A stretch of DNA of 10,161 nucleotides from Phoronis ovalis (GCA_028565635.1 JAOXYB010008789.1:9862-20022); one strand, 5' to 3'; numbered from the stretch's first letter, positions 1 through 8,093 are shown. The notes: generated from the letters alone by a model not told the origin. Translations and numbers: made by a program.

Positions 1-37
1 AAATACAAGTAACAGAATAAACATGGCTTTCAAATAC

Positions 38-223
38 CTTTTCATTCTGCTCTCGGTCCTTTAGAATGTTTTGAAATGACAGCTCCATTGTCTCTGAAAG
101 TTCTACTTGCCCAAGCTTGATTTGTTTCAAGGCAGGGTTTGGAGATTTATTCGGAGACGGGTTCAGATGCAGTTTCATTGGATGATGAACTGGAGATCTA
201 CCGGCAACCTTCCTTGCTAACGG
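38..223 (-). CDS. CENPJ: CENPJ-like exon 6, basic Ser/Pro segment
   Basis: The acceptor CCTTTTTAAG|CCG and donor GAAAAG|GTATTT bound exactly 62 codons in the expected phase 0 frame, with no stop. The peptide is basic and proline/serine-rich (SPVHHPMK, NPSPNKSPNP) and ends in what looks like the start of a helix (ETMELSFQNILKDREQNEK). The donor is unremarkable and the next exon lies outside the window. Similarity to vertebrate CPAP is weak here; the call rests on the gene context. Confidence 0.78.
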
Positions 224-3200
224 CTTAAAAAGGTAATTTAAAAAATATATTAAATACTAATAAACGAAAATATTTATTCAATTCTGATACAGGTAAAACA
301 TATTTGCTAATAAACAATTAGTGAATAGTGCTTACTTTATTGTTCAGACCATCGTCTCATCGTGTTCACTGGTTAAACTATTTCCCATAATTATGACATC
401 ACAAGTTGTGGAGAAAATAAAATCAGTTTCCTGTCACGACCAGAGGTCACTGTCACTAATATGTCGTGACTTTGCATAATGATATGTACACCTACCTTTG
501 AAGGTGAAGCAGATTTTGGTCTGTCTGTTTTAGGTATGTTCGGCTTTTTAGGTGGAGTTTCCGACATTTTAAATCTTGCTGTACCCTGTCCTCTTTTTAA
601 GAAAGAACGCTGTTTTGTTTCTTTTGTAGCACCATTATGTTTTTCTGCTTCCCTAAGCTGCAAAGAAGTCAAGCAAGTTGTTGTTTGGAATGGCTAGAGT
701 TAAAGTGTTACCAGTCTAAAATATGGTGCTGTGATTTCAGAAGACATGTATTCACAATTGAATTACTTCAAGGACAACATTCAGGTACAAATAACATCAG
801 TTCGTAAAAAATTGCTAGACAAGTCCCCTTTTTTTAAAATGCCCACGAAGTACATTTCTGTGCAATTAAAATTGATAAACACCTTATTTTGTTCCTCGTG
901 TAGCTGCTGTTCAATTAACTCTTCAAAAGTCATAGTTTTCCCCGATAACCCAGGTTTTATAGGCTTCTCATCGAACTCCTGTTCTTTCTTTTTTTCAAAA
1001 ACCTTCATCTGACTTGGTCCTGTTTGATTGTTAGTTAGAGTACTTTCAGATAAATTCCCTGTACGTGGACTTTCATATTGCACATCAGACTCAAGATCTT
1101 GTTCAAGTTTATATTTTTTCTCAGTTATAGCAGCAGTAACATCCCTCTGATCTGGAGATTCACTTAACTCTGATGCTGTGTCAGGCAGTGGATACACTCC
1201 CTCCTCCATCAGAACACTAGCAACCTCAGACTCGGTATCAGTTTGGAATTCTGGTTCCATTGCCTGCAATCTGGTTGGTGGTTTCTGTAAATAAAAATAC
1301 TATGCCAGGCCAGGAAAAAAAAAATCTGTTTTTTGTAACATTTTTTTTAAAAAATTGACCGGGAAGCAGGCTTTTTGTCATCAACTTGACAATTAGGATC
1401 TATGCAAGTGCCCAAATGGTACAAAGCGAAACTAGGGTGGTATGTGGGCATGCTCATCTGTAAACTTCTTAAAATATATGATGCGATTTCCTGCAATCTG
1501 GTGCGTTCTGAGACTCTTACAACACTCAGTAACCTATATTCTTTTTTCAGTATCTGCCTCTATAGCATTACTAAAATGCAAAATGAACACTTTTTTAGAT
1601 CAAAAATAAATATTGACTGACCCACTACTTTTTTATTGACTCACCTGGCTATGATCAACATAGACTTTTTTCCTGGCCTAACTATACATCAAAAATTCAA
1701 TTTTGACATTATTTTTCTCACACAATCTAAAGATGCATATAATGCCTTGGTTTAGGCTTTTGTCGGTCACTTTACCTATGTTACTAATATGTTTTTATTT
1801 TAAATCGCATTCTTTAAACTCGGCACAAATAAATGGAGAAATTCTAGCAGATTATACTGCTTTATACAGCTTTGCTAGGTCAGTTTCAACTATGCTCTTT
1901 TGTAAATCATGTGCCAAGTTTATTTGTGCCCAGGTACATTCACATCATTGCTGGCCGTGGTATATGTACCCGAAACTGGGATATTCATGAAAATATGATA
2001 CTTTGAAAGAACAAAAAGTAACAATAATTAAATTATTTGTAAGTTTTTTCTTCTTTCCTTACCTGGGTATAGCTTAATTTGCCTTGTTCTCTCGCTAGAG
2101 CCAGGGTACTAGCTGCTAAGGCCTGAGGTATACCACCATTTCTCTTGCCTGGAGAACTTGATGTTTGCACAGGAGCTTTGTGTGGTGAAACTTTTTTGGG
2201 ACTTGACCATTCAGGTACCTGGCCTGTAAACAGTTTTTTTTCAAAAAGTGAAGTGATATAAAATTTGGATTGTCATAAGTAATTTCAATGCATATAAAAT
2301 ACCATAGCATATTCTGTTTTGCAAGCTACTTTAACATGGTGCCGTACAAAAGAACTAATTCAATATATTATTTATATAAGTAGTTTGCAAGATTGTTTCT
2401 GTTAAGTTGTAGTGACAATGCTGATGTAACGTTTTCTGCCCACCAAATAATACTATAAAGTTTACTTTTTGATGGTGATTTTGGCGAGCCCCACTGCATT
2501 TCTCTTCGCTGATGCGTTATCATCGCCTGAACTCTTTGCTGTTCCTCACGTAACACTTCCAATTGCATCTGTTGCTGTCTCATCAGCATCTCTTGTTGCT
2601 GTTGTTGCCATTGCCTCAACTGTTGAAATCGTTGCAATAGTTTTCCCTGGTCTTCTGCTGATTGTTGGTCATATCTTCCAGAACCTTAAATTCAAAGCTT
2701 GATTAAAATAATCCACTACATTTTGTTTTATACCATGCTAAAAATACTGATAACGGTTGTCAAGGTTATGGCATCAAAATATTTTGACAACAGTTGTGAT
2801 CAGATTAATTCTAAACTAATAAATATGTAAACTAGCCCCAAACAATGTTTTCATTAGTTGTGCAAAAAACATGCTAAATTTCTCAGATTTACTTGTGAAG
2901 AACAATACTCAGCACCCAGTTTTGTTTCTGATATACAGAAGTATAATCCGATAGAAAAAGTTAATTTTAGATCTGACATTCCTATAAGTAATGTTTCCTC
3001 CAGGTATTTTCACCATACCAGTCCCCTAGCCCAGAAATGTTTTTCCATCCCTGACATTGCATTACTGAAGATTAGTAGTTCCAAACAATATACGAAACAA
3101 ATTTACCAGACACTGGCAAAAGGTACAAAAATCAACTTAGAATAACTTAAGATATCCTTGTTATGTCATGCCAGTATAATTCCCCATCCTGTAACACTTT

Positions 3201-3555
3201 AACAAGGTTGCATTAAATCAAAGTTGTGAAGTAATTCCTTACCTGATACTTCTTTTGTGCTGCCAGTCAGTCCCTGGCCATTAACCTCATTACCATTTTC
3301 AATACCAGCAAGATTGTCAAAATTCATAGCTCTCATAAACTGACTGCTGGAGATATCTAAACTCATCAAAGCTTCTGACGGTTCCGATTCAGTATATGGA
3401 CTATATGGTCCATTTTGCTCAGCAAGTTGTGATTTACGTTGTCCTAGTAACCCTGTACGAGGATTTGAACTGGTTGAATTATAGTCTAAAATTACTCCAG
3501 CTCGGGATGACCACGATGGTAGGTTTTCTTTTGTTGATTCGCCTGTGCTTATCAT
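38..3555 (-). CDS. CENPJ: CENPJ/CPAP/SAS-4-like centriole assembly protein, N-terminal part (six exons, continues off the left edge)
   Basis: The coding exons are 3555-3243, 2684-2466, 2223-2063, 1284-883, 657-496 and 223-38, which join in phase into 481 codons with no internal stop. The start ATG has a purine at -3 and an in-frame TAG 18 bases upstream. Recognition rests on three landmarks in CPAP order: SRAGVIL at residues 17-23; a glutamine-rich coiled coil at about 118-167; and the tubulin-binding PN2-3 region, with TFEELI (350-355) as the LID helix and FLKRGQGTARF (384-394) as the SAC segment. Family knowledge: CPAP/SAS-4 binds beta-tubulin, caps microtubule plus ends and controls centriole length at the centrosome. 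The C-terminal coiled coil and the G-box (TCP) domain that binds STIL must lie beyond the window. The gene is head to head with the gene starting at 5095. The family call is firm; exact exon edges are predicted from splice consensus. Confidence 0.92.
496..657 (-). CDS. CENPJ: CENPJ-like exon 5, SAC segment of the tubulin-binding domain
   Basis: The acceptor is TTTGCAG|CTTAGG and the donor TCAAAG|GTAGGT; 54 codons, residues 366-419, phase 0 at both ends. LREAEK continues the helix of the previous exon. FLKRGQGTARF matches the most conserved block of the family (human FLKRGEGLARF), including the Phe and the Lys-Arg pair whose mutation abolishes tubulin binding in human CPAP. A lysine/proline-rich tail follows, which fits the microtubule-binding region next to PN2-3. 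Confidence 0.93.
883..1284 (-). CDS. CENPJ: CENPJ-like exon 4, acidic region and LID helix of the tubulin-binding domain
   Basis: The acceptor is ATTTACAG|AAACC and the donor AATAAG|GTGTTT, both phase 0, giving 134 codons (residues 232-365). Most of the exon is acidic and low in hydrophobic residues. The last 19 residues contain TFEELIEQQLHEEQNK, which matches the LID helix of the CPAP PN2-3 domain; in the structures this helix lies over the luminal end of beta-tubulin. Phe351 corresponds to a key human LID aromatic (Phe338), while the second aromatic position (human Tyr341) is leucine here. The human numbering is from memory. Confidence 0.92.
1285..2062 (-). other. CENPJ-like intron between exons 3 and 4
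   Basis: GT-AG intron of 778 bases. AT-rich with poly-T and poly-A runs and the short inverted ends noted at 1304-1677. Plus-strand open stretches here (for example 1703-1990) have no recognisable protein and are taken as chance. Confidence 0.7.
1304..1677. repeat. Possible short terminal inverted repeats around an intronic segment
   Basis: GGCCAGGAAAAAA at about 1308 faces its reverse complement TTTTTTCCTGGCC at about 1665. The arms are only about 13-20 bases long and one includes a long A run. The interior (1404-1620 and around) shows no credible gene. It may be a small non-autonomous element in CENPJ intron 3 (between exons 3 and 4). Confidence 0.3.
2063..2223 (-). CDS. CENPJ: CENPJ-like exon 3, Ser/Pro/Lys linker
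   Basis: This exon is open only in the frame demanded by its neighbours and lacks an ATG-started reading frame of its own. The acceptor TTTACAG|GC completes a serine codon, 53 further codons follow (residues 179-231), and the donor is CCCAG|GTAAGG at phase 0. The peptide is rich in S, P and K and ends in an alanine-rich, possibly helical stretch (ALAASTLALAREQGK). I see no known domain. It is accepted because both splice sites are good and the frame links the exons on each side. Confidence 0.82.
2466..2684 (-). CDS. CENPJ: CENPJ-like exon 2, glutamine-rich coiled coil
   Basis: The acceptor AAG|GTTCT supplies the two bases that complete a glycine codon split with the preceding exon. The exon encodes residues 105-177. 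A Q/R/E/M-rich helix of about 50 residues (LLQRFQQLRQW, then REEQQRVQAMI) matches the short coiled coil in the N-terminal third of CPAP. It ends in a basic, serine/proline-rich tail (SPKSPSK). The donor AAAA|GTAAAC is weak, but the phase (1) fits the next exon. Confidence 0.88.
2685..3242 (-). other. CENPJ-like intron between exons 1 and 2
   Basis: GT-AG intron of 558 bases. A 95-codon plus-strand open stretch (2858-3145) lies inside it, but shows no domain, splice links or homology that I recognise. Nothing else is seen. Confidence 0.7.
3243..3555 (-). CDS. CENPJ: CENPJ-like coding exon 1 (start codon exon)
   Basis: This exon encodes residues 1-104 plus the first base of codon 105. It carries the conserved SRAGVIL motif near the N-terminus, preceded by a tryptophan, as in vertebrate CPAP. 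The rest is polar and serine/asparagine-rich, probably disordered. The donor reads CAG|GTAAGG (phase 1). The exon probably begins upstream of the ATG at one of two acceptors, TTTTTGTAG (about 3592) or CCTTTAG (about 3575). Confidence 0.9.
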
Positions 3556-3672
3556 TGCTACATTTAGAGTTACCTAAAGGAATATTTGAATCTACAAAAA
3601 ATTAAGAAAATGAAAAATACTGAGGATTATAATGCAGTTACTACAGATTAATGCAGATACCATGTTTCACTA

Positions 3673-3760
3673 GTAGGACACCCGGTCCCTGCATTCCAAC
3701 AAGAAGGCGTAACACATGACAATTACGCATATGCTGTAGTGTGTGGGGACCGGAGTAGGA
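3673..3760. repeat. Small inverted repeat in CENPJ intron 1
   Basis: CCGGTCCC at 3682 pairs with GGGACCGG at 3746, and GTAGGACA occurs close to both in the same orientation. The GC content is markedly higher than the surroundings, so this is probably a fragment of a dispersed repeat. Confidence 0.3.
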
Positions 3761-4035
3761 CAGAGAAAATTAGATATATATGTTTATTTACAGTAATAAT
3801 AGGCACTAAGCCCTTGAATTACATGTGCAAGTGTAGGTACGCAGTATAATGAGATAGCTTTAATTATCTAATTACTCAGTACTTTGCATTATATATAGCG
3901 AAACTAGCAATAACCAGACATGCCACATAAGCAGAATCAAGCAATCAAATTTAAAAAATAATACAAAAGCAAAAAAAAAAATCAACAATGTTAAATATTT
4001 ATTAGCGAGATGGAAGTTAGTCCTGGTTCATGATG

Positions 4036-4540
4036 TTCTGCACTAGGTCTTGATAATCTTGTGAGCTGTGCAAACAGTCACGGAATCTTACATGGTCAAT
4101 TGCAGTGAAAGTGTCCAAACTTGAAAATCTATGTAATTCCTAACGAATGAGTTCATACATCACAGTCCAGATACTCTCTCATTATCCAACTTCAACTTCC
4201 ACTACTCCCGTTATCATTTGAAACTCCCGAATGCTGTTTTTACCATACAGTAAGCGTGTTTTACCCTGGGCCTCACACACCAACCAAGTTTTTTGGCAAG
4301 TTGCAAATGGTCATAGAAGTAGTGGGAGCTGAAGTTGTATAATCACAGAGTATCTGGACGGAGATATTTATAATATATATGTAATATGAACTCATTCGGT
4401 AGGAATTACATAGATTTTCAAGTTTGAGAACTTTCGCTGTAAATGGCTATGCAAGATTCCCAGACAGTTCGTACAGCTCACAAGTCAGATTACTATTACC
4501 GGAATAGGGTCATGAAGCCAGGACTAGAGCTAGTGCAGAA
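4036..4540. repeat. Imperfect fold-back (inverted) repeat in CENPJ intron 1
   Basis: The left arm is about 4036-4225 and the right arm about 4299-4540, with a spacer of about 73 bases. The core arms 4116-4157 and 4385-4426 are reverse complements at 41 of 42 positions. Outside the core the arms still match patchily, for example CTTGTGAGCTGT, GTCCAGATACTCT and TTCTGCACTAG, with small insertions. An AT-rich insert near 4364-4384 lengthens the right arm. No reading frame for a transposase is present, so it is either a non-autonomous element or an inverted duplication. Confidence 0.75.
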
Positions 4541-4715
4541 CGTCCGACAAGTCCGACTCAAGGAGTCAAGCACTCAAGGCAGAACCAGGACTGGACGGAA
4601 GTATGCCATGAAACATAACTGCTCAAAAATACAACTCAAACACAAAAGCTATTTAATGTTTACCTATAGTTTGGATAAGTATATAGTTAAAAGTGAAGTT
4701 CACCAACTTATTTAC

Positions 4716-4780
4716 CTTTAACGTTATTCTCCGCAGCAAAATAATACATCCCAAGTTTTTGCACTGCCCGCCATTTTCAA
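4716..4780 (-). other. Probable non-coding first exon (5' UTR) of the CENPJ-like gene
   Basis: Reading on the minus strand, a donor TTAAAG|GTAAAT ends an exon at 4716. Its natural partner is the acceptor in front of the coding start (about 3592 or 3575), giving a first intron of about 1.1 kb. The exon would include a YY1-type motif close to its 5' end and a 16-codon upstream ORF (ATG at 4774, TAA ending at 4724). The right boundary (transcription start) is a guess. No transcript evidence is available. Confidence 0.45.
4767..4777 (-). promoter_or_regulatory. YY1-like promoter motif
   Basis: The minus strand reads AAAATGGCGGG, a close match to the YY1 consensus AAnATGGCGGC. In animal promoters this element commonly sits just downstream of the start site in the sense orientation, which here is the CENPJ direction. 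It lies in the short interval between two outward-facing splice donors (4715 and 4830). Confidence 0.45.
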
Positions 4781-4799
4781 ACAACGCCAACAAGTTTTG

Positions 4800-4829
4800 T
4801 ATCGAAATTGCGAGACCAAAGAATAAAAG
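4800..4829 (+). other. Possible non-coding first exon of the uncharacterised gene
   Basis: A plus-strand donor AAAAG|GTAATT at 4829/4830 could pair with the acceptor GGTTATTTTAG ending at 5079, 15 bases before the ATG at 5095. That would leave a 250-base intron in the 5' UTR. The 5' edge is not defined. Alternatively the transcript simply starts nearer 5095. Confidence 0.3.
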
Positions 4830-5094
4830 GTAATTAATGCTTATGTCAATATTGTTTACATAAAAAATGTGGAACCAAAAAAATCACCTATTTTACATTT
4901 ACTGTTCCGAACAAAATTTGATTTTCAGATAGTTTTAATATTTATTCCCATGATGCATTATTCAATATGTCAGCGCCCTTACCATCAAATTTTTTCCGCT
5001 ATTCTAGTAAATTCTAGCTTTACCTGAACCAAACGTTCTTGTTTTGACAGTTAAAACTGTTCAAATGTGGTTATTTTAGAAATTTAAATTCAGA

Positions 5095-5918
5095 ATGGAA
5101 GGAGATACTCACAACAGTTATTGCAATTATCCCGATTTCTCGTACGTAGTGACAATTTCCAGTCCTGTCAACGAACAAGCACCAGAAAGTAAAGGCAGTT
5201 TTCCAGTCAAGGAGACGAAAGGTTACAAAACGAAATGTTTGAGCAACCCTCTTGGAACACAACCATTAATAAGCTTTACCACACCAACTGAAAGCACTAA
5301 ATGTTTGTCCAGTGTTTATAGAATACTTGTGGTATCAGATAATTTTTGCAATGTAAATTTTTATAATGACGATACTTTGACTTTGAGTGGGAGTAATTCT
5401 GAAAACAGAATCACTGACATTAAGAATGAGAATGTGGAAAATGTACCACATGAAGATATACAAGTTTTTAGTCTAAGCAGTAGCGATACAAACCTGAATA
5501 ATCCCTCAAAACATAGTAATAATCAACCATGTATTCGCTGTAATGAAACCCGTGTAACTTCTGCCGGGGACTACAAAACTGATGGCTTTTGTAATACCAA
5601 CAGTAAAACATATTGTGACTCTTGGAATATTTACTCAAACTTGCAATCATTCAGTCACAAAGAAGGAAGACATGTGGCTGACTGCAAATGGTGCCATCTT
5701 GTTTCGTTGAAAAATACTATTTATCTAACATGTCATATGGATGCTGTCTTATTATCATGCATAGTTACGGATATTCTGCATTCAGAAACCTTCAGGAGAA
5801 ATGTTATGGCATATGTCCTATGGAATTTTGGATTTAAAGGAAAGCCATTAAGCAATTATATTCCAGTTGTGAATATAGTACTTCAGTGGCCTCAAAGGTG
5901 TCATTTAGGTTTATCTTG
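5095..5918 (+). CDS. Uncharacterised gene, exon 1
   Basis: Large first coding exon (274 codons plus two bases). The donor TCTTG|GTAAGC splits a tryptophan codon. Read-through would stop immediately (TAA at 5920-5922), which supports splicing here. The first two thirds are asparagine/serine-rich. The last 75 or so residues (from about HVADCKWCHL) look globular and lead into the helical exons. Confidence 0.85.
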
Positions 5919-7882
5919 GTAAGCGAGTAATAAGCAAATGTGTGTTCAGAAAAGAAAAGCAGAGTTTAATTTAAAGTATAATGTTGGTGAAATCTGATGT
6001 TAGCTTGTTATATGTACCTTTGGTTCACCTAGCTTCATTTATCTACAAACTGCAACTTTGGATATTTATAAAACCTCGATCTCACTATGTGGGTAATGTA
6101 TGCACACTGTAAATCTCCTCTCTGTAAACTTATAACATACTGAAATATCTTCAAAAGTGCCAACATGTTGGTGCGAGAGTTAAGTATAAACTTTGTATAT
6201 TCTGAGCCCGTGGGGTCACTCAATAGAAAGTGATGACCGGTATGCTAGGCGCTCACAGGGTCTATTTTTCAGCATGGCATCCGTTTCAAGGGGTACATTT
6301 TTACTATTTATTTTACCTTGTCCAGGTTAAGGGTCTGCCATCTGGTGCCATCTAACTTAAGATCTACCTCTCCGCTTTGCTTTAAGGGGTACTTTCTTCC
6401 CGTAATATTTGGTTAAATGTTGAATATATGATAGCAAGGGATTATTACAGGTATATTCTGGTTTTTTGATGATTTTTGTTTCAAGGGGTAGGTATTTTTC
6501 AAAATTCATCTGTCGGGCAGGGATTTCTCAATTTTTTGGTGTCTAGTATACCCGTATGTAATCTTTTGTTGTGACCCTTCCGGGTTGTTGATTATCAATA
6601 CAATGTCATTCCAGTGATTATCATATCAACTTGAATACAGGTTTAATAATATAAAAATAGTTCCATTACCATTGTTCAAAAAGCTGAATTTCCACTGCAG
6701 GTCCAAACGTATGCAACACTTACTTGTTGAAAGACAGGCATTAGAAGAAAGTGCAGCCTGGTTGTCAACTCTAGGAGGAGGTTATTCAGCATTGGGAGAT
6801 TACTTTGAAAAACATGTAAGATTGATTTTGTATTTGTTGGGTTTGAAAATCCTATAACATAATTCAAGTCTATTATCTTTTTTAAAATTAATTTCTGTTT
6901 TAAATAGTAATTAGTACTTGGTAACTGTTTTGTTAAGATATCACCAAACTGTGTATGCCTGTGTACATTTCATGTTGCATGTGACTCCCACTTTGTATCT
7001 GATTTTCTGCCGTGGTTTTCAATAAAAAAAATTCTGAAAATACGGAATCTTCTGCTAAAAAATCTGCGAATTTGAGAGGTATGAACACAACGATGATTAT
7101 ATTTGCCTTCAAGGTAATAAAACTAGTTGTAGATGTCGTTCTCACAGGGAAACTTGTTTTAATTAATTAATTTTATAGGCAGAAACAGCTGGTAAAGTGT
7201 CTCTTCATCAACTTAAACTGGCCATGAGACTTGGTGATTATACACTAGCTGCCAAGTGCAGACTTTACTTTGCACAGAGTATAATGCAGAGGGGGTTGCT
7301 TAGGCAAGCCAAACACATCATAAAGTAAGTGAAGCATTTAATTATAATCTTCATTTTTTGAATGAAAAATGTTACATTTATGTGCAGCGAGTAATCGTAG
7401 CGAATTTATGGAAAGCTTGCATTCAATGAAAAACCAATATGTTAATCAGTAATGGGAACAGCTGGGGAGCAGGCAAATTCATTGTTCTTGTAACCAGTCT
7501 AGGTCATATCCTGTTTGGCAGTTACTGGAATGTTTTCTAAGAGGTTTCCATCAGAAGCTTTTCATTGATGTCAAGATGCCTTTGAAAGATTTGAATGCAT
7601 GTTTTCAAAATCTGTGTTCTACATTTTAGTTCAAGTTGGATCACATATATTTAATTTATACTGTTTTAAAATCTGTGTAAGAAGTTTGTCTTCAAATATA
7701 ACCCGAGATCACATCTTAAATACCTTCATTTTAGAAATGAATACAAGAGTGCAGTAACATCTAAAGTGAGAGATGAGAAACTAAACTTAATATGTCAAGC
7801 CATGTGGAGCAGGCTGAAATATTTCTACAGTCAGAAACACCACAAAAGGAACAATTTCAAGAAAAATGGCATGCACAACTGA
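5095..7882 (+). CDS. Conserved uncharacterised protein, 410 residues, four exons
   Basis: The exons are 5095-5918, 6701-6815, 7179-7324 and 7735-7882, totalling 1233 bases, or 410 codons plus stop. The start ATG has A at -3 and G at +4 and an in-frame TAG 18 bases upstream. Residues 1 to about 185 are polar, rich in S, N and T, and probably disordered. About 200-275 are better ordered, with DCKWCHL and NFGFKGKPLSNYIP. About 276-385 are alpha-helical, with LEESAAWLSTLGGGYSALGD and HQLKLAMRLGDYTLAAKCRL, resembling TPR-like helical hairpins. The C-terminus is basic. No catalytic motif, signal peptide or membrane span is visible. From memory, the C-terminal half resembles a widespread eukaryotic family of unknown function (perhaps that of nematode F58A4.6, DUF4807), but I cannot confirm this, so no symbol or function is given. 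The gene is head to head with CENPJ and tail to tail with the kinase. Confidence 0.85.
5919..6700 (+). other. First coding intron of the uncharacterised gene
   Basis: GT-AG intron of 782 bases. It contains the degenerate repeat of about 97 bases at 6284-6490 and T-rich DNA. No coding signal fits on either strand. Confidence 0.7.
6284..6490. repeat. Degenerate tandem repeat, period about 97 bases
   Basis: The word AAGGGGTA preceded by a T-rich run occurs at 6288, 6384 and 6483 (spacing 96 and 99). The DNA between shares only a T-rich character and scattered short words. It lies in the first coding intron of the uncharacterised gene. Confidence 0.35.
6701..6815 (+). CDS. Uncharacterised gene, exon 2
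   Basis: The acceptor CCACTGCAG|G completes the split Trp codon; 38 codons follow (SKRMQHLLVERQALEE to LGDYFEKH). The donor is AACAT|GTAAGA, phase 0. The sequence is helix-rich with a glycine-rich turn (TLGGGYSALG). The wording of this segment reads like a highly conserved core. Confidence 0.87.
6816..7178 (+). other. Second coding intron of the uncharacterised gene
   Basis: GT-AG intron of 363 bases, AT-rich, with a TTAATTAATTAATTTTATAG tract at its 3' end. I see no other feature in it. Confidence 0.65.
7179..7324 (+). CDS. Uncharacterised gene, exon 3
   Basis: The acceptor is TTTTATAG|GCAGAA and the donor ATAAA|GTAAGT (phase 2). It encodes AETAGKVSLHQLKLAMRLGD and on to QAKHIIK: two amphipathic helices separated by a GDYTLAAKC turn, then a third, consistent with a TPR-like hairpin. 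The frame is open throughout and matches the exons on both sides. Confidence 0.88.
7325..7734 (+). other. Third coding intron of the uncharacterised gene
   Basis: GT-AG intron of 410 bases. No gene, structured RNA or repeat is recognised. Confidence 0.65.
7735..7882 (+). CDS. Uncharacterised gene, terminal exon
   Basis: The acceptor CATTTTAG|A completes a lysine codon; 48 codons follow to TGA at 7880-7882. It encodes NEYKSAVTSKVRDEKLNLIC, then a Trp-containing helix (AMWSRLKYFY) and a basic, low-complexity tail (QKHHKRNNFKK). A different plus-strand frame beginning at 7792 overlaps it, but has no matching splice context. Confidence 0.83.
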
Positions 7883-8093
7883 ATGTCCATAAAATACATT
7901 ATTCCAGATATTATTTGTGTAATATTAAGAAAAACAGAATGGTACTGAGAAAGCATTGTCTTCTTAATTTATGTCATACAAGCTGGAAGCATACTTTAAC
8001 CCGACAAATCTTGATGTCAAGTTCAGGATTACTTTCAAAATTTGGCACTTGTGATTTTGCAGTGATGTCCTCTGACACAAAATTCATATAGTT

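Larger units (their letters stand above)
4717..4829. promoter_or_regulatory. Candidate bidirectional promoter between the CENPJ-like gene and the uncharacterised gene
   Basis: The head-to-head genes both have a likely non-coding first exon: minus-strand donor AAAG|GTAAAT at 4716/4715 and plus-strand donor AAAAG|GTAATT at 4829/4830. The 113 bases between them are less AT-rich than the surroundings, contain several CpG dinucleotides (for example near 4731, 4769, 4786, 4802, 4811) and carry the YY1-like motif. No TATA box is obvious. This is inference from layout. Confidence 0.4.

Noticed and set aside
1920-1980. Short palindrome-like words (CCCAG ... CTGGG with GGTACA/TGTACC)
   Set aside because: The paired words are only 5-6 bases long and are expected by chance in a window of this size.
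1703-1990. 95-codon plus-strand open stretch with hydrophobic runs
   Set aside because: It lies in an intron and has low-complexity hydrophobic codons typical of T-rich DNA. No homology recognised.
2116-2310. 64-codon minus-strand frame overlapping CENPJ exon 3
   Set aside because: It is out of frame with the neighbouring exons. The phase-consistent frame of 2223-2063 is open and preferred.
2576-2635. Glutamine-codon run as an expanded CAG-type microsatellite
   Set aside because: CAA and CAG are mixed with Met, Arg and Glu codons in coiled-coil spacing, as in CPAP homologues, and there is no pure repeat tract.
2469-2702. Plus-strand frame rich in Val, Ala and Ser that looks like membrane segments
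   Set aside because: It is the antisense reading of the glutamine-rich CENPJ exon at 2466-2684; antisense of CAG/CAA-rich codons produces such strings.
2858-3145. 95-codon plus-strand open stretch inside a CENPJ intron
   Set aside because: No recognisable domain, no splice partners and composition like the surrounding intron. The flanking minus-strand exons explain the region.
4443-4721. 92-codon plus-strand open frame
   Set aside because: It begins within the right arm of the fold-back repeat and has no domain or splice context.
7792-8091. 99-codon plus-strand open frame beginning inside the last exon of the uncharacterised gene
   Set aside because: It overlaps the real exon in another frame, ends just before the kinase stop, and shows no similarity. 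The spliced frame with stop at 7882 continues the conserved helices.
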